Origin: Streptomyces sp. NBC_00878
Lineage (GTDB): Bacteria; Actinomycetota; Actinomycetes; Streptomycetales; Streptomycetaceae
Reading direction: 5' to 3'
NCBI RefSeq assembly: GCF_026341515.1
Contig: NZ_JAPEOK010000002.1
Location: 372,001 to 436,000, forward strand
Length of the DNA: 64,000 nucleotides
The notes beneath the pieces were generated by a model that saw only the letters and a program-made list of their open reading frames with translations, had not been told where the DNA came from and made no database searches. Shown here piece by piece: positions 34,886-43,142 of this stretch. A program made the translations under genes and the position numbers. Position 1 is the first letter of the stretch, and the number at the start of each line of letters is the position of its first letter.

Positions 34886-35733
34886 TGTCCGCCACGTCCA
34901 CGGCACTGCGCCGCAAGCGGGCCGCGACCGCCGGATTCCACCTGGGCGCAGGGGCGTTGGCCCTCCTGTGGCTGCTGCCCATCGCCCTGGTCCTGGTGAC
35001 CAGCCTGCGTACCTTCGACGACATCGCCGCGCACGGCCTGGGCAGCTGGCCGCAGTCCTTCACCCTCGGCAACTTCGGCCAGGCCTGGAACGACGGCGGC
35101 CAGCAGCGCGCCCTGATCAACAGCCTGCTGGTCACCGTGCCGTGCGTCCTGGTGACGCTCGCGCTGGCCGCCATGGCCGCGTTCGCGCTCAGCCGCTACG
35201 AACTGCCCTTTCGCCGCTCCCTGTTGCTGCTGATGCTCGGCGGCAACCTGCTACCCCCGCAGATCCTGCTCATCCCCGTCTCCAAGCTCAGCGAGCTGAT
35301 CGGGGTCTTCGACACCCTGCCCGCGCTGATCGGGGTGCAGATCGGCTTCGGCGTCGGCTTCTACGTCTTCGTCCTGCACGGCTTCATGCGAGGGATACCC
35401 GCGGAGATCCAGCAGGCGGCGGTCGTCGACGGCGCCGGACCGTGGCAGATCTTCTGGCGGATCATCCTGCCGCTGACCCGCCCCGCCCTCGCGGCCCTCA
35501 GCGCCCTGTCCTTCACCTGGATCTTCAACGACCTGCTCTGGGCGATCACCGTGCTGCGCAGCGACACCAAGATGCCGATCACCGCGGCCCTCATCGGACT
35601 TCAAGGACAGTACGTATCGATGTGGAACGTGATCGCCGCGGGCTCAGTCATCGCCGCCGCGCCCACCGTGGCCGTATTCCTGCGGTTCCAGCGGCACTTC
35701 GTGGCGGGCCTCAACCTGGGAGCGGTGAAGTGA
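34885..35733 (+). CDS. Sugar ABC transporter permease (MalG type)
   Basis: A 282-residue permease. ATG is chosen because it overlaps the previous stop; a longer open frame upstream is a shadow. Six membrane helices and the EAA loop (IQQAAVVDGAGPWQIFWRII) are visible. Its stop overlaps the GTG of the GH36 gene by 4 bases, so import and hydrolysis are translationally linked. Confidence 0.92.
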   Translation: MSATSTALRRKRAATAGFHLGAGALALLWLLPIALVLVTSLRTFDDIAAHGLGSWPQSFTLGNFGQAWNDGGQQRALINSLLVTVPCVLVTLALAAMAAFALSRYELPFRRSLLLLMLGGNLLPPQILLIPVSKLSELIGVFDTLPALIGVQIGFGVGFYVFVLHGFMRGIPAEIQQAAVVDGAGPWQIFWRIILPLTRPALAALSALSFTWIFNDLLWAITVLRSDTKMPITAALIGLQGQYVSMWNVIAAGSVIAAAPTVAVFLRFQRHFVAGLNLGAVK

Positions 35734-37808
35734 CGTCGTACCCGCGCTGGACGCTGCGCACCGAGCGCACCAGCTACACCGTCCGCCTGTCCCCGGACGG
35801 CCCCTGGGCCGAACTGGACGCCTGGGGACCGCTCGGCGTCGAAGACGGCCCATCCGCCCTCGACTGGTGGCGGCGGACCCACTTCGTCACGCCCGCGGAC
35901 GTGGCGCCCGCCGAGTATCTGCCCTACGGGCTACGGCCGTTCACGGGATCCGAGCTGATGGCGGCACGCCCGGGTCAGGACCGGGGCGTCTGGTGGGACT
36001 TCGACGGCGCGGAGGAGGGCGAGGGGAGCCTGCGGCTCACCTTCACCGACGACGTCCTGGGACTGCGTACGGTCCTCTGCTACGAGACGGTTCCGGGCAC
36101 GGATGTGATCCTCCGCTGGACCGAACTGACCTCCACGGAAGAACTCCGCCTGGAGCGGCTCGACTCGGCCGCCGTGAACATCCCCGTCACCGGTGTCGCC
36201 CGGCTGACGTACCTCACCGGCCAGTGGTCCCAGGAGTTCCAGCGCACCCAACTCGACCTGGCCAGGGGCACGTTCACCATGGGCAGTCTCCAGGGCGCGC
36301 CCGGACACGCGTACGCTCCCTGGCTCGCCGTACAGGACGGGGAGGCGGAGGCGGCTTATGGCATCGCCCTCGAATGGCCCGGCAACTGGCACATCACCGC
36401 GGAGGCGGAGGCGGGCGGCACTGTGCGCGTCCGTGCCGGGCGGGTCCCGCACGAGGGCGTCGTCCACCTGGCCCCCGGCGACACCCTCACCACCCCCCGC
36501 CTCGCCTGCGCCTTCAGCCCCGACGGTCTCGACGGCCTCTCCCGCGTCTGGCACCGCTACGAACGCCACCTCGCCGGCGAGCGGCTGCACCGCCCCCGCA
36601 AGGTGCTCTACAACTCCTGGGAGGCCACCGGCTTCGACGTCGACGCGGCCGGCCAACTGGAGCTGGCCAAGCTGGCCGCCGACATCGGTGCCGAACTCTT
36701 CGTCGTCGACGACGGATGGTTCACCGGCCGCGGCGACGACACCGGGGGACTGGGCGACTGGTACCCGGACCCGGCGGCGTTCCCGCAGGGCTTCGGCCCG
36801 TTCGTCGAGGGCATCCGGGCGCTCGGGCTGGACTTCGGCCTGTGGGTCGAGCCCGAGGCCGTCAGCCCGGCCAGCCGCCTGTACGCCGAACACCCTGAGT
36901 GGGTCTACCGGATCGAGGGCCGCCCCGCCCGCCTGGTCCGCAACCAGCTGTTGCTCGACCTGGGCCGCACGGACGTCCAGGACTTCGTGATCGGCATGCT
37001 CGACCGGCTGCTCACCGAGCACGCCGTCGGCTACCTGAAGTGGGACATGAACCGGCCTCCCACCGAACGAGGCCGCCCCGGCACCGAACGCGCGGACCAC
37101 CTCGACTTGGACGCCCAGCACGTCGCCGGATACCTGCGCGTCCTGGACCACCTGCGTGCCACCCACCCCGACGTCACCATCGAGGGCTGCGCGGGCGGCG
37201 GCGGTCGTATCGAGCACGCGACCCTCGCACGCACCGACGTCGTCTGGCCCAGCGACAACACCGCCCCCCTGGACAGGTTGTCCATCCAGCACGGCTTCCT
37301 GCACGCCCACGCCCCGCACGTCATGAGCTCCTGGGTCACCGACGCCCCCGGAGTCTTCGACCCACGGCACCGTAGTCTCGCCTTCCGGTTCGTGAACGCC
37401 ATGTGCGGCGTCCTCGGCATCGGCGCGGACCTGCGCGCCTGGACGTCCGACCAGCGCACCGAGGCCACCCGGTGGATCGCCCGCTACAAGGAGGTCCGGG
37501 AGACCGTCCACCGGGGGGACGTCCGCATCCTCGGCACCCCCGAGGCCCCCACCTTCGGTGTGCAGTACGACGACCCGGAGACGGGGCGCACGGTCGTCGC
37601 GGCCCTCAGCACGGGGCGCCTGGACGGGGCTCCGCTGGTGCCCGGCGGCCCCGCCCGGCTGCGACTACGAGGGCTCTCGCCGCAGGCGCGCTACCGCGAC
37701 GCCGAATCGGGCAGCGAATACAGCGGAGCTCACCTGCTCCACTACGGACTGCCCTTCGCCTGGAGCGCCTGCCATGACGCCGAACTGGTGGTGCTGATAC
37801 GGCAGTGA
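35730..37808 (+). CDS. Alpha-galactosidase, GH36
   Basis: A 692-residue cytoplasmic enzyme cleaving alpha-galactosides to galactose. The GTG start overlaps the permease stop. The layout is an N-terminal beta super-sandwich (about 1-300), a TIM barrel and a C-terminal beta domain. Motifs are KVLYNSWEATGFDVD, LFVVDDGWFTGR, FGLWVEPEAVSP, the nucleophile Asp439 in LKWDMNR, IEGCAGGGGRIE and the acid/base Asp509 in WPSDNTAPLDR. No signal peptide is present. Placed right after an importer, it should act on the imported sugar, handing galactose to the oxidative pathway encoded next. Confidence 0.94.
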   Translation: MTSYPRWTLRTERTSYTVRLSPDGPWAELDAWGPLGVEDGPSALDWWRRTHFVTPADVAPAEYLPYGLRPFTGSELMAARPGQDRGVWWDFDGAEEGEGSLRLTFTDDVLGLRTVLCYETVPGTDVILRWTELTSTEELRLERLDSAAVNIPVTGVARLTYLTGQWSQEFQRTQLDLARGTFTMGSLQGAPGHAYAPWLAVQDGEAEAAYGIALEWPGNWHITAEAEAGGTVRVRAGRVPHEGVVHLAPGDTLTTPRLACAFSPDGLDGLSRVWHRYERHLAGERLHRPRKVLYNSWEATGFDVDAAGQLELAKLAADIGAELFVVDDGWFTGRGDDTGGLGDWYPDPAAFPQGFGPFVEGIRALGLDFGLWVEPEAVSPASRLYAEHPEWVYRIEGRPARLVRNQLLLDLGRTDVQDFVIGMLDRLLTEHAVGYLKWDMNRPPTERGRPGTERADHLDLDAQHVAGYLRVLDHLRATHPDVTIEGCAGGGGRIEHATLARTDVVWPSDNTAPLDRLSIQHGFLHAHAPHVMSSWVTDAPGVFDPRHRSLAFRFVNAMCGVLGIGADLRAWTSDQRTEATRWIARYKEVRETVHRGDVRILGTPEAPTFGVQYDDPETGRTVVAALSTGRLDGAPLVPGGPARLRLRGLSPQARYRDAESGSEYSGAHLLHYGLPFAWSACHDAELVVLIRQ

Positions 37809-37880
37809 GCCCGGTCCGGCATATGTTCTTAAAGGCGGCCGATCAACCGTCCCACGCCCGCGAAGGAGTCGAACCCCACG

Positions 37881-38654
37881 ATGGAGCAGTCCGCACGACG
37901 GCACGGCGCCCGCTTCACCGGCCGCACGGCCGTGGTCACCGGAGCGGCCTCCGGCATCGGAGCCGCCACGGCCGCACGCCTCGCCGAGGAGGGAGCCGCC
38001 GTCGTGATCGCCGACCTCGCCGAGGACCAGGGCGAGGCCGTCGCCGCGCGGATCACCAAGGCCGGTGGCCTCGCCCGGTTCGTGAGAGCCGACGTGGCCG
38101 AGGAGGACGACTGGACGCGGATCGTGGCCGCCGCCCACGACTTCGGGCCCGTGGACGTCCTCGTCAGCAACGCCTACACCGTCGAGGTGGCGCCGGCCCA
38201 CACGATGTCCCTCGCCTCGTGGCAGCGGCAGCTCGCCGTCAACCTCACCGGCGGCTTCCTCGGCTTCCGGACCGTGCTGCCGGACCTGCGGGAGCGCCGG
38301 GGAGCCGTGGTGCTGACCTCGTCGGTCCACGCCCACAAGGGCATCCCCGGCCATCCCGCCTACGCCGCGTCCAAGGGCGCCCTGCTGTCGCTGTGCGGCC
38401 AACTCGCCGTCGAGTACGGGCCCGAAGTGCGCGTCAACGCCGTCGTGCCGGGCCCGATCCTGACCGCCGCCTGGGACAGGGTCCCGCCCGAGGACCGGGA
38501 ACGCAGCATCGCCGAGACGGCGGTGCGCCGCTTCGGCTCCCCCGAGGAGGTGGCAGCGGCCATCGCGTTCCTCAGCGCCGACGAAGCCTCCTACATCACC
38601 GGGACGAGTCTCGTCGTGGACGGCGGCTGGAGCGTCGTCAAGGCCTCCGCATGA
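37881..38654 (+). CDS. SDR-family oxidoreductase, probable D-galactose dehydrogenase
   Basis: A 257-residue classical short-chain dehydrogenase. It has the cofactor motif TGAASGIG (20-27), Asn121, and the catalytic Ser148, Tyr161 and Lys165 (YAASK), ending with the usual SYITGTSLVVDGGWSV. An acidic residue at the end of the second strand (VVIADLAED) favours NAD. On its own the family would not reveal the substrate. Here it opens a run of genes for galactonate breakdown, so oxidation of galactose to galactonolactone is the simplest role. A different sugar such as fucose or arabinose cannot be excluded. Confidence 0.82.
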   Translation: MEQSARRHGARFTGRTAVVTGAASGIGAATAARLAEEGAAVVIADLAEDQGEAVAARITKAGGLARFVRADVAEEDDWTRIVAAAHDFGPVDVLVSNAYTVEVAPAHTMSLASWQRQLAVNLTGGFLGFRTVLPDLRERRGAVVLTSSVHAHKGIPGHPAYAASKGALLSLCGQLAVEYGPEVRVNAVVPGPILTAAWDRVPPEDRERSIAETAVRRFGSPEEVAAAIAFLSADEASYITGTSLVVDGGWSVVKASA

Positions 38655-38688
38655 CCACGCCCCCTCACCAGCAGAAAGGCTGTACGAC

Positions 38689-39462
38689 ATGACGCCCTAT
38701 GCCCGTCGCGGCGTGCACGGCCAGACCGTGGAACTCCTCGCCCGTCGCATCCTGGGCGGTGAGATCCCCGAGGGGGCCACGCTGGACCTGGTCGCGCTGC
38801 AGAGCGAGCTGGACGTGAGCCTGACCGCGCTGCGCGAGTCGCTCAAGGTGCTCGCCGCCAAGGGGATGGTCGACGCCCGCCAGCGCCGCGGCACCTTCGT
38901 GCGTACCCGCGCCGAGTGGAACCTGCTCGACGCCGACGTGCTGCGCTGGCAGTTCGAGGGCGGCCGCACCACCGAGTCCGACCGGGCGCTGCTGCACAAC
39001 CTCGCCGAAGTACGCGCCATCATCGAACCCGCCGCCGTGCGCCTGGCCGCCGAGCGCCGCACCGACGAGGACCTGGCCGCTCTGGACGCCGCCATCGAGG
39101 CGATGGGGGAGCGGGACGGCGACGCCGCCCACGCCGTCGAGTCCGACCTCGCCTTCCACCGTGCCCTGCTCGCCGCCACCCACAACGAACTCCTCGAACG
39201 CATGGAGATGGTGATCGAGTCCGGCCTCGCCCACCGCGACCGCATCGTGCACAGCTCCCCGCACAGCGAGGACCCGGTCCCGGCCCACCGGGCCGTCCTG
39301 GACGCCGTACGCGACCGGGACCCTGGGGCCGCCGAGGCCGCGATGCGTGCCCTGCTCGACCAGGCAGGCCGCGATCTGGACCGCGTCGGCGACTCCGATG
39401 CCGACTCCGATGCCGATGTCGATTCCGGCTCCGATTCCGTGGAAGGCTCCCGCTCCCAGTGA
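38689..39462 (+). CDS. FadR-subfamily GntR regulator, probable galactonate-responsive
   Basis: A 257-residue regulator. The N-terminal winged helix reads VELLARRILGGEIPEGATLD, LQSELDVSLTALRESLKVLA and GMVDARQRRGTFV (about 10-75). The FCD effector domain (about 90-230) has the helical pattern ending VPAHRAVLDAVRDRDPGAAE. A Ser/Asp repeat tail (DSDADSDADVDSGSDS) built from a DNA repeat follows, and is probably dispensable. It overlaps the dehydratase start by 4 bases. Its position matches DgoR of the E. coli galactonate operon, which represses until galactonate is present. Confidence 0.88.
   Translation: MTPYARRGVHGQTVELLARRILGGEIPEGATLDLVALQSELDVSLTALRESLKVLAAKGMVDARQRRGTFVRTRAEWNLLDADVLRWQFEGGRTTESDRALLHNLAEVRAIIEPAAVRLAAERRTDEDLAALDAAIEAMGERDGDAAHAVESDLAFHRALLAATHNELLERMEMVIESGLAHRDRIVHSSPHSEDPVPAHRAVLDAVRDRDPGAAEAAMRALLDQAGRDLDRVGDSDADSDADVDSGSDSVEGSRSQ
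39391..39441 (+). repeat. In-frame hexanucleotide-type repeat in the FadR tail
   Basis: Repeated GACTCC/GATGCC units encode alternating Asp-Ser and Asp-Ala dipeptides at the C-terminus of the regulator. The units keep the reading frame, so unit changes would alter only tail length. Confidence 0.6.
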
Positions 39463-40604
39463 AGATCACCCGCATCGAGACCTTCCTGGTCCCGCCCCGC
39501 TGGCTGTTCTGCCGCGTCGAGACCGACGAGGGCGTGGTCGGCTGGGGCGAACCGGTCGTCGAAGGGCGCGCCGAGGTCGTCCGGTCCGCCGTCGACGTCC
39601 TGGCCGAACACCTCGTCGGCCAGGACCCGTTGCGCATCCAGGACCACTGGCAGGTGCTGGCCAAGGGCGGCTTCTACCGGGGCGGCCCGGTCCTCTCCAG
39701 CGCCGTCGCCGGCCTGGACCAGGCCCTGTGGGACATCGCAGGGAAGACGTACGGCGCTCCCGTGCACGCCCTCCTCGGCGGCCCGGTACGCGACCGCGTC
39801 CGGGTCTACGCCTGGGTGGGCGGCGACGAACCCGCCGAGCTGAGCGATCAGATAGCCGCCCAGGTCGAGGCGGGTTTCACCGCGGTGAAGATGAACGCCG
39901 CCGGAGCCACCTCGCCGGTCCCCACCGCCGCCGAGACCGCCGCGATCGTCGCCCGCGTGGCCGCCGCCCGCGAGGCACTCGGCCCGGACCGCGACGTCGC
40001 CGTCGACTTCCACGGCCGCTTCACCGCCGCCGGCGCCCGCCGCGTCCTCGCCGAACTCGCCCCGCTGCACCCGCTGTTCGTCGAAGAACCGGTCGTACCC
40101 GAGCACGGCCATCTGCTGGCAGGGCTGGTCGCCGCGAGTCCCGTACCGCTCGCCACCGGTGAACGTCTCTACGGACGCGCCGAGTTCCTGCCCGTACTGG
40201 CCGCGGGCGTCGCGGTCGCCCAGCCCGACCTGTCCCACGCCGGCGGCATCTCGGAGGTGCACCGCATCGCCTCGCTCGCCGAGACCTACGGCGCTCAACT
40301 CGCCCCGCACTGCCCCCTCGGCCCCATCGCCCTCGCGGCCAGTCTCCAGATCGCCTTCGCCACCCCGAACTTCCTGATCCAGGAGCAGAGCCGCGGCATC
40401 CACTACAACAAGGAAGCGGACCTGCTCTCCTACCTCGTCGACCCCGAGCCGTTCCGGTTCGTCGACGGCCACGCCTCCCGCCGCGATGTCCCCGGCCTCG
40501 GCATCACCGTCGACGAGGACGCCGTACGGGCCGCCGACCGCACCGGCCACGCCTGGCGCAACCCCGTGTGGCGGCACTCCGACGGCTCCTTCGCGGAATG
40601 GTGA
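39459..40604 (+). CDS. dgoD: D-galactonate dehydratase (enolase superfamily)
   Basis: A 381-residue enzyme, the same length as E. coli DgoD. GTG is chosen because it overlaps the regulator stop and the family start (KITRIETFLVPPRWLFCRVE) follows. The capping domain ends near 120 and the barrel holds metal ligands in VDFHGRF, FVEEPVVPEH and ATGERLYG, plus the catalytic histidine in LAPHCPLGP. It would convert galactonate to 2-keto-3-deoxygalactonate. The aldolase and kinase for the following steps lie in the same operon. Other acid-sugar dehydratases of the group (for example arabinonate) are less likely given the aldolase type. Confidence 0.88.
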   Translation: MKITRIETFLVPPRWLFCRVETDEGVVGWGEPVVEGRAEVVRSAVDVLAEHLVGQDPLRIQDHWQVLAKGGFYRGGPVLSSAVAGLDQALWDIAGKTYGAPVHALLGGPVRDRVRVYAWVGGDEPAELSDQIAAQVEAGFTAVKMNAAGATSPVPTAAETAAIVARVAAAREALGPDRDVAVDFHGRFTAAGARRVLAELAPLHPLFVEEPVVPEHGHLLAGLVAASPVPLATGERLYGRAEFLPVLAAGVAVAQPDLSHAGGISEVHRIASLAETYGAQLAPHCPLGPIALAASLQIAFATPNFLIQEQSRGIHYNKEADLLSYLVDPEPFRFVDGHASRRDVPGLGITVDEDAVRAADRTGHAWRNPVWRHSDGSFAEW

Positions 40605-40612
40605 GCTCGCCC

Positions 40613-41419
40613 ATGGACATCGTCACCGACCTTGCCCACGGCGGCCGTTGGACCTCCCTGCGCACCGCCGGACGCGAATGGCTGTGGCGGCGCGAGGCAC
40701 CCGAGCGGGACAACGTGTCACCCGGCGACGTCTTCGTCGACGCGGGCGGACTGGAGGAGTGCATCCCCACGGTCCGCGGGACTCCTGACCACGGTGACGC
40801 CTGGTCGCGGCCCTGGACGCGAGACGGGGAGAGCGACGCCGTCCACTGCGACCGCTTCACCCTCACCCGCACGATCCGCGGCACCCCCGACGGAGCCGAG
40901 GCCGACTACGAACTGAAGGCCGACGAGGGCTTCCGTTTCGTGTGGGCCGCCCACGCCCTGCTCGACCTCTCCGACCACGCGAGGCCGCACATCCGCGACG
41001 GAGCCGACACCCGTCTCTTCCCCGAGGCGGCACCACTGCTGGACCGGGCGTGGCCTACGGGCGCCCCATGGGTGGAAGGGAACTGGCCCGCACCCTGCGG
41101 ACTGCGCCTGGACCACCTCGGTCCCGACGACGGCACCGCCGTCGGAGCCGTCGTGGACGCCTCCCACTGCTGCGTCCACGACCAGGCGGACCGTCTGTCC
41201 CTGGCTCTCGAAGCCGACGGACAGCCCTTGTCCATCGCCCTGTGGCGCAACCTGGGCGGCTACCCCGACGAGCACCCCTACCGCAGCACGGGCGTCGAAC
41301 CGATGCTCGGCCGCGTCTTCGACCTCGCCGAGGCGGGCCTCGGCGACGCCGCCGTGGTACCCGCCTCGGGTGAGGTGCGGTGGCGGCTGACCCTGACCGC
41401 GAACTGCAGCTGTAGCTGA
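40613..41419 (+). CDS. Aldose-1-epimerase-like (galactose mutarotase fold) protein
   Basis: A 268-residue protein that looks like a mutarotase beta-sandwich: early GRWTSLRTAGREWLWRR, the short GGLEECIPTV segment, then many beta strands and a conserved-looking histidine in DHARPH. No signal peptide is visible. The start at 40613 is preferred over in-frame ATG 40598 and GTG 40601, which would overlap the dehydratase end; GGTGAG stands 8 bases before it. In this operon it may equilibrate alpha- and beta-galactose for the dehydrogenase. Catalytic residues could not be assigned with certainty, so the function is tentative. Confidence 0.65.
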   Translation: MDIVTDLAHGGRWTSLRTAGREWLWRREAPERDNVSPGDVFVDAGGLEECIPTVRGTPDHGDAWSRPWTRDGESDAVHCDRFTLTRTIRGTPDGAEADYELKADEGFRFVWAAHALLDLSDHARPHIRDGADTRLFPEAAPLLDRAWPTGAPWVEGNWPAPCGLRLDHLGPDDGTAVGAVVDASHCCVHDQADRLSLALEADGQPLSIALWRNLGGYPDEHPYRSTGVEPMLGRVFDLAEAGLGDAAVVPASGEVRWRLTLTANCSCS

Positions 41420-41460
41420 ACCGACCTGTGTGAACCGACCCGTCTGAACCGACGTATGCG
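41417..41460 (+). repeat. 14-base periodic direct repeats before the aldolase gene
   Basis: TGAACCGAC occurs at 41417, 41431 and 41445, with a degenerate fourth copy at about 41457. The first copy contains the stop codon of the mutarotase-like gene. The array fills the 70-base gap before the aldolase and may be a protein-binding site or slippage product. Confidence 0.6.
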
Positions 41461-41490
41461 AACCTGCGTGAAGAGGAGTGGAGTTCGTCC

Positions 41491-42123
41491 ATGGATCTGC
41501 GAGCCGCCCTGGCCGCCCACCGCCTGGTCGCGATCATCCGCGGTACCGACCCCCAAGCCGCGGTACACACCGTACTGGCCCTGGCCGACGAGGGTGTCGA
41601 GCTGATCGAGGTGTCCCTGAGCGGAGCGGACGCCCTGTCCGTCATCGAGCGGGCACGCGAGGCGCTCGGCCCCGACCGGCCCCTCGGCGCCGGTACGGTC
41701 CTGACCGCCGACGACGCCCGCGCCGCCCGCCGGGCCGGTGCGAACTTCGCCGTCACCCCCGCACTCGGCGACGGCGTCGGCGCGGCACGCGAACTCGGCC
41801 TGCCGGTCCTCGCCGGAGTGCTGACCCCCACCGAGATCCTGGCCGCACGGCCCCTCGGCGCCGCCGCGCTGAAGATCTTCCCGGCCGCCGAGGCCGGTGG
41901 CCCCGCCTACCTCAAGGCCCTGCGCGGCCCGTTCCCGCACGAGCTGTTCGTACCGGTGGGCGGTGTCGACGAGGCGGCCGCCCGGGCGTATCTGGACGCG
42001 GGAGCGACCGCGGTCGGCGTCGGCTCGCCGCTGGTCGGTGACGCCGCCGACGGCGGCAGCCTGCCCGCCCTGCGTGAACGCGCCCGCGCCTTCCTGAAGG
42101 TCGTACAGAAAGACGCGTCGTGA
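41491..42123 (+). CDS. dgoA: 2-dehydro-3-deoxy-6-phosphogalactonate aldolase
   Basis: A 210-residue class I aldolase of the KDPG/KDPGal family. GAGGAG lies 13 bases before the ATG. The barrel shows LVAIIRGTDPQAAV, IEVSLSGADAL with Glu40, GAGTVLTADDARAA, and the Schiff-base Lys128 in ALKIFPAAEAGG. The VSL/GTD pattern resembles KDPGal aldolases more than glucose-type ones. It would split KDPGal to pyruvate and glyceraldehyde 3-phosphate, the last step of the pathway. Its stop overlaps the lactonase GTG by 4 bases. Confidence 0.88.
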   Translation: MDLRAALAAHRLVAIIRGTDPQAAVHTVLALADEGVELIEVSLSGADALSVIERAREALGPDRPLGAGTVLTADDARAARRAGANFAVTPALGDGVGAARELGLPVLAGVLTPTEILAARPLGAAALKIFPAAEAGGPAYLKALRGPFPHELFVPVGGVDEAAARAYLDAGATAVGVGSPLVGDAADGGSLPALRERARAFLKVVQKDAS

Positions 42124-43142
42124 CCGAAGCCGCAGCGCACACCGAAGGCGTAGGGGACATGGCAGATTCACCCGAGGCCGAGGCCGAGGCCGGGGTCGAG
42201 GCCGGGGTCGAGGCCGGGGTCGAGGCCGGGGTCGAGGCCGGGGCCGGAGTTGAGGTCGAGGCCCTGCGCCCGGACCGCTTGGAACTCGGCGAGGGCATCC
42301 GCTGGACGGACCGCGGCATTGTCCTCGTGGACATCCTCGCCGGCCGTCTGCTCACCGCCGTCGGCCACCCCACCGACCCCCTGCGGCAACTCGCCCAACT
42401 ACCCGTTCCCCTGGGCGCGGTGGCCCCGGTGGCCGGGACTCCCGACAGCTGGATCGCCGCCGCGGGCACCGGGATCTGCCTGCTCTCTCCCGACGGTACG
42501 ACGCGGTGGCTGGCACAGCCAGAGGCGGACGCCGCACGCCCCACGCGGATGAACGACGGGACCGCCGACCCGTTCGGCCGCTTCTGGGCGGGCAGCATGG
42601 CCTACGACGCCGACGAGGGAGCCGGCTCCCTCTACCGGGTGGACCACGACGGCACGGTGGCCCGCGTCCTCGACGGCATCACGGTGCCCAACGGGCCGGC
42701 GTTCACCGCCGACGGCGCCACCATGTACCTGGCCGACAGCGCCCGGGGCGTCATCCGGCGCTACCCCGTCGACCCGGCCACCGCCGACCTCGGGACCCCG
42801 GAGGTGTACGTCACCGTCGACGACGGCAGCCCCGACGGCATGGCGGTGGACGCCGAAGGCGCCGTATGGGTCGCGGTGTGGGGCACGGGAACCGTACGCC
42901 GGTATCTGCCGGACGGCCGCCTGGACCGCACACTGAGTCTGCCCGCACGTCAACCAGCCGGCGTGTGCCTCCAAGAGAACCTCCTCCACATCACGACCGC
43001 CCGCGTGGGACTCGCCGAACCCGGCCCGTACGACGGCGCGGTGTTCACCGCCCGGGTCGACGTACCGGGCCGGCCGGCAGCGGCCTATCGCCACCACCCG
43101 TCATCCCCTTCGCTTGCCTCGTTCCCGGGGGAGGCTTCATGA
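42120..43142 (+). CDS. SMP-30/gluconolactonase-family sugar lactonase
   Basis: A 340-residue six-bladed propeller. After a repetitive Glu/Ala/Gly/Val-rich start, metal-binding residues are visible in ELGEGIRW (Glu), RMNDGTADPFGRFWAG (Asn), TVPNGPAFTADG (Asn) and SPDGMAVDAEG (Asp). The family opens aldonolactones, so here it should hydrolyse galactonolactone made by the dehydrogenase. The GTG overlaps the aldolase stop; an ATG thirteen codons in (42159) is an alternative that still includes the repeat. Its end overlaps the kinase start (ATGA). Confidence 0.87.
   Translation: MTEAAAHTEGVGDMADSPEAEAEAGVEAGVEAGVEAGVEAGAGVEVEALRPDRLELGEGIRWTDRGIVLVDILAGRLLTAVGHPTDPLRQLAQLPVPLGAVAPVAGTPDSWIAAAGTGICLLSPDGTTRWLAQPEADAARPTRMNDGTADPFGRFWAGSMAYDADEGAGSLYRVDHDGTVARVLDGITVPNGPAFTADGATMYLADSARGVIRRYPVDPATADLGTPEVYVTVDDGSPDGMAVDAEGAVWVAVWGTGTVRRYLPDGRLDRTLSLPARQPAGVCLQENLLHITTARVGLAEPGPYDGAVFTARVDVPGRPAAAYRHHPSSPSLASFPGEAS
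42174..42245 (+). repeat. In-frame 12-base tandem repeat in the lactonase N-terminus
   Basis: Four perfect copies of GAGGCCGGGGTC run from 42186 to 42233, preceded by two GAGGCC units and followed by one variant copy. They encode repeated Glu-Ala-Gly-Val. The unit is a multiple of three, so copy changes keep the frame. Confidence 0.85.

Noticed and set aside
42168..42398. Minus-strand frame with Gly-Leu-Asp-Pro repeats
   Set aside because: It is the complement of the 12-base repeat in the lactonase gene and has no other coding evidence.
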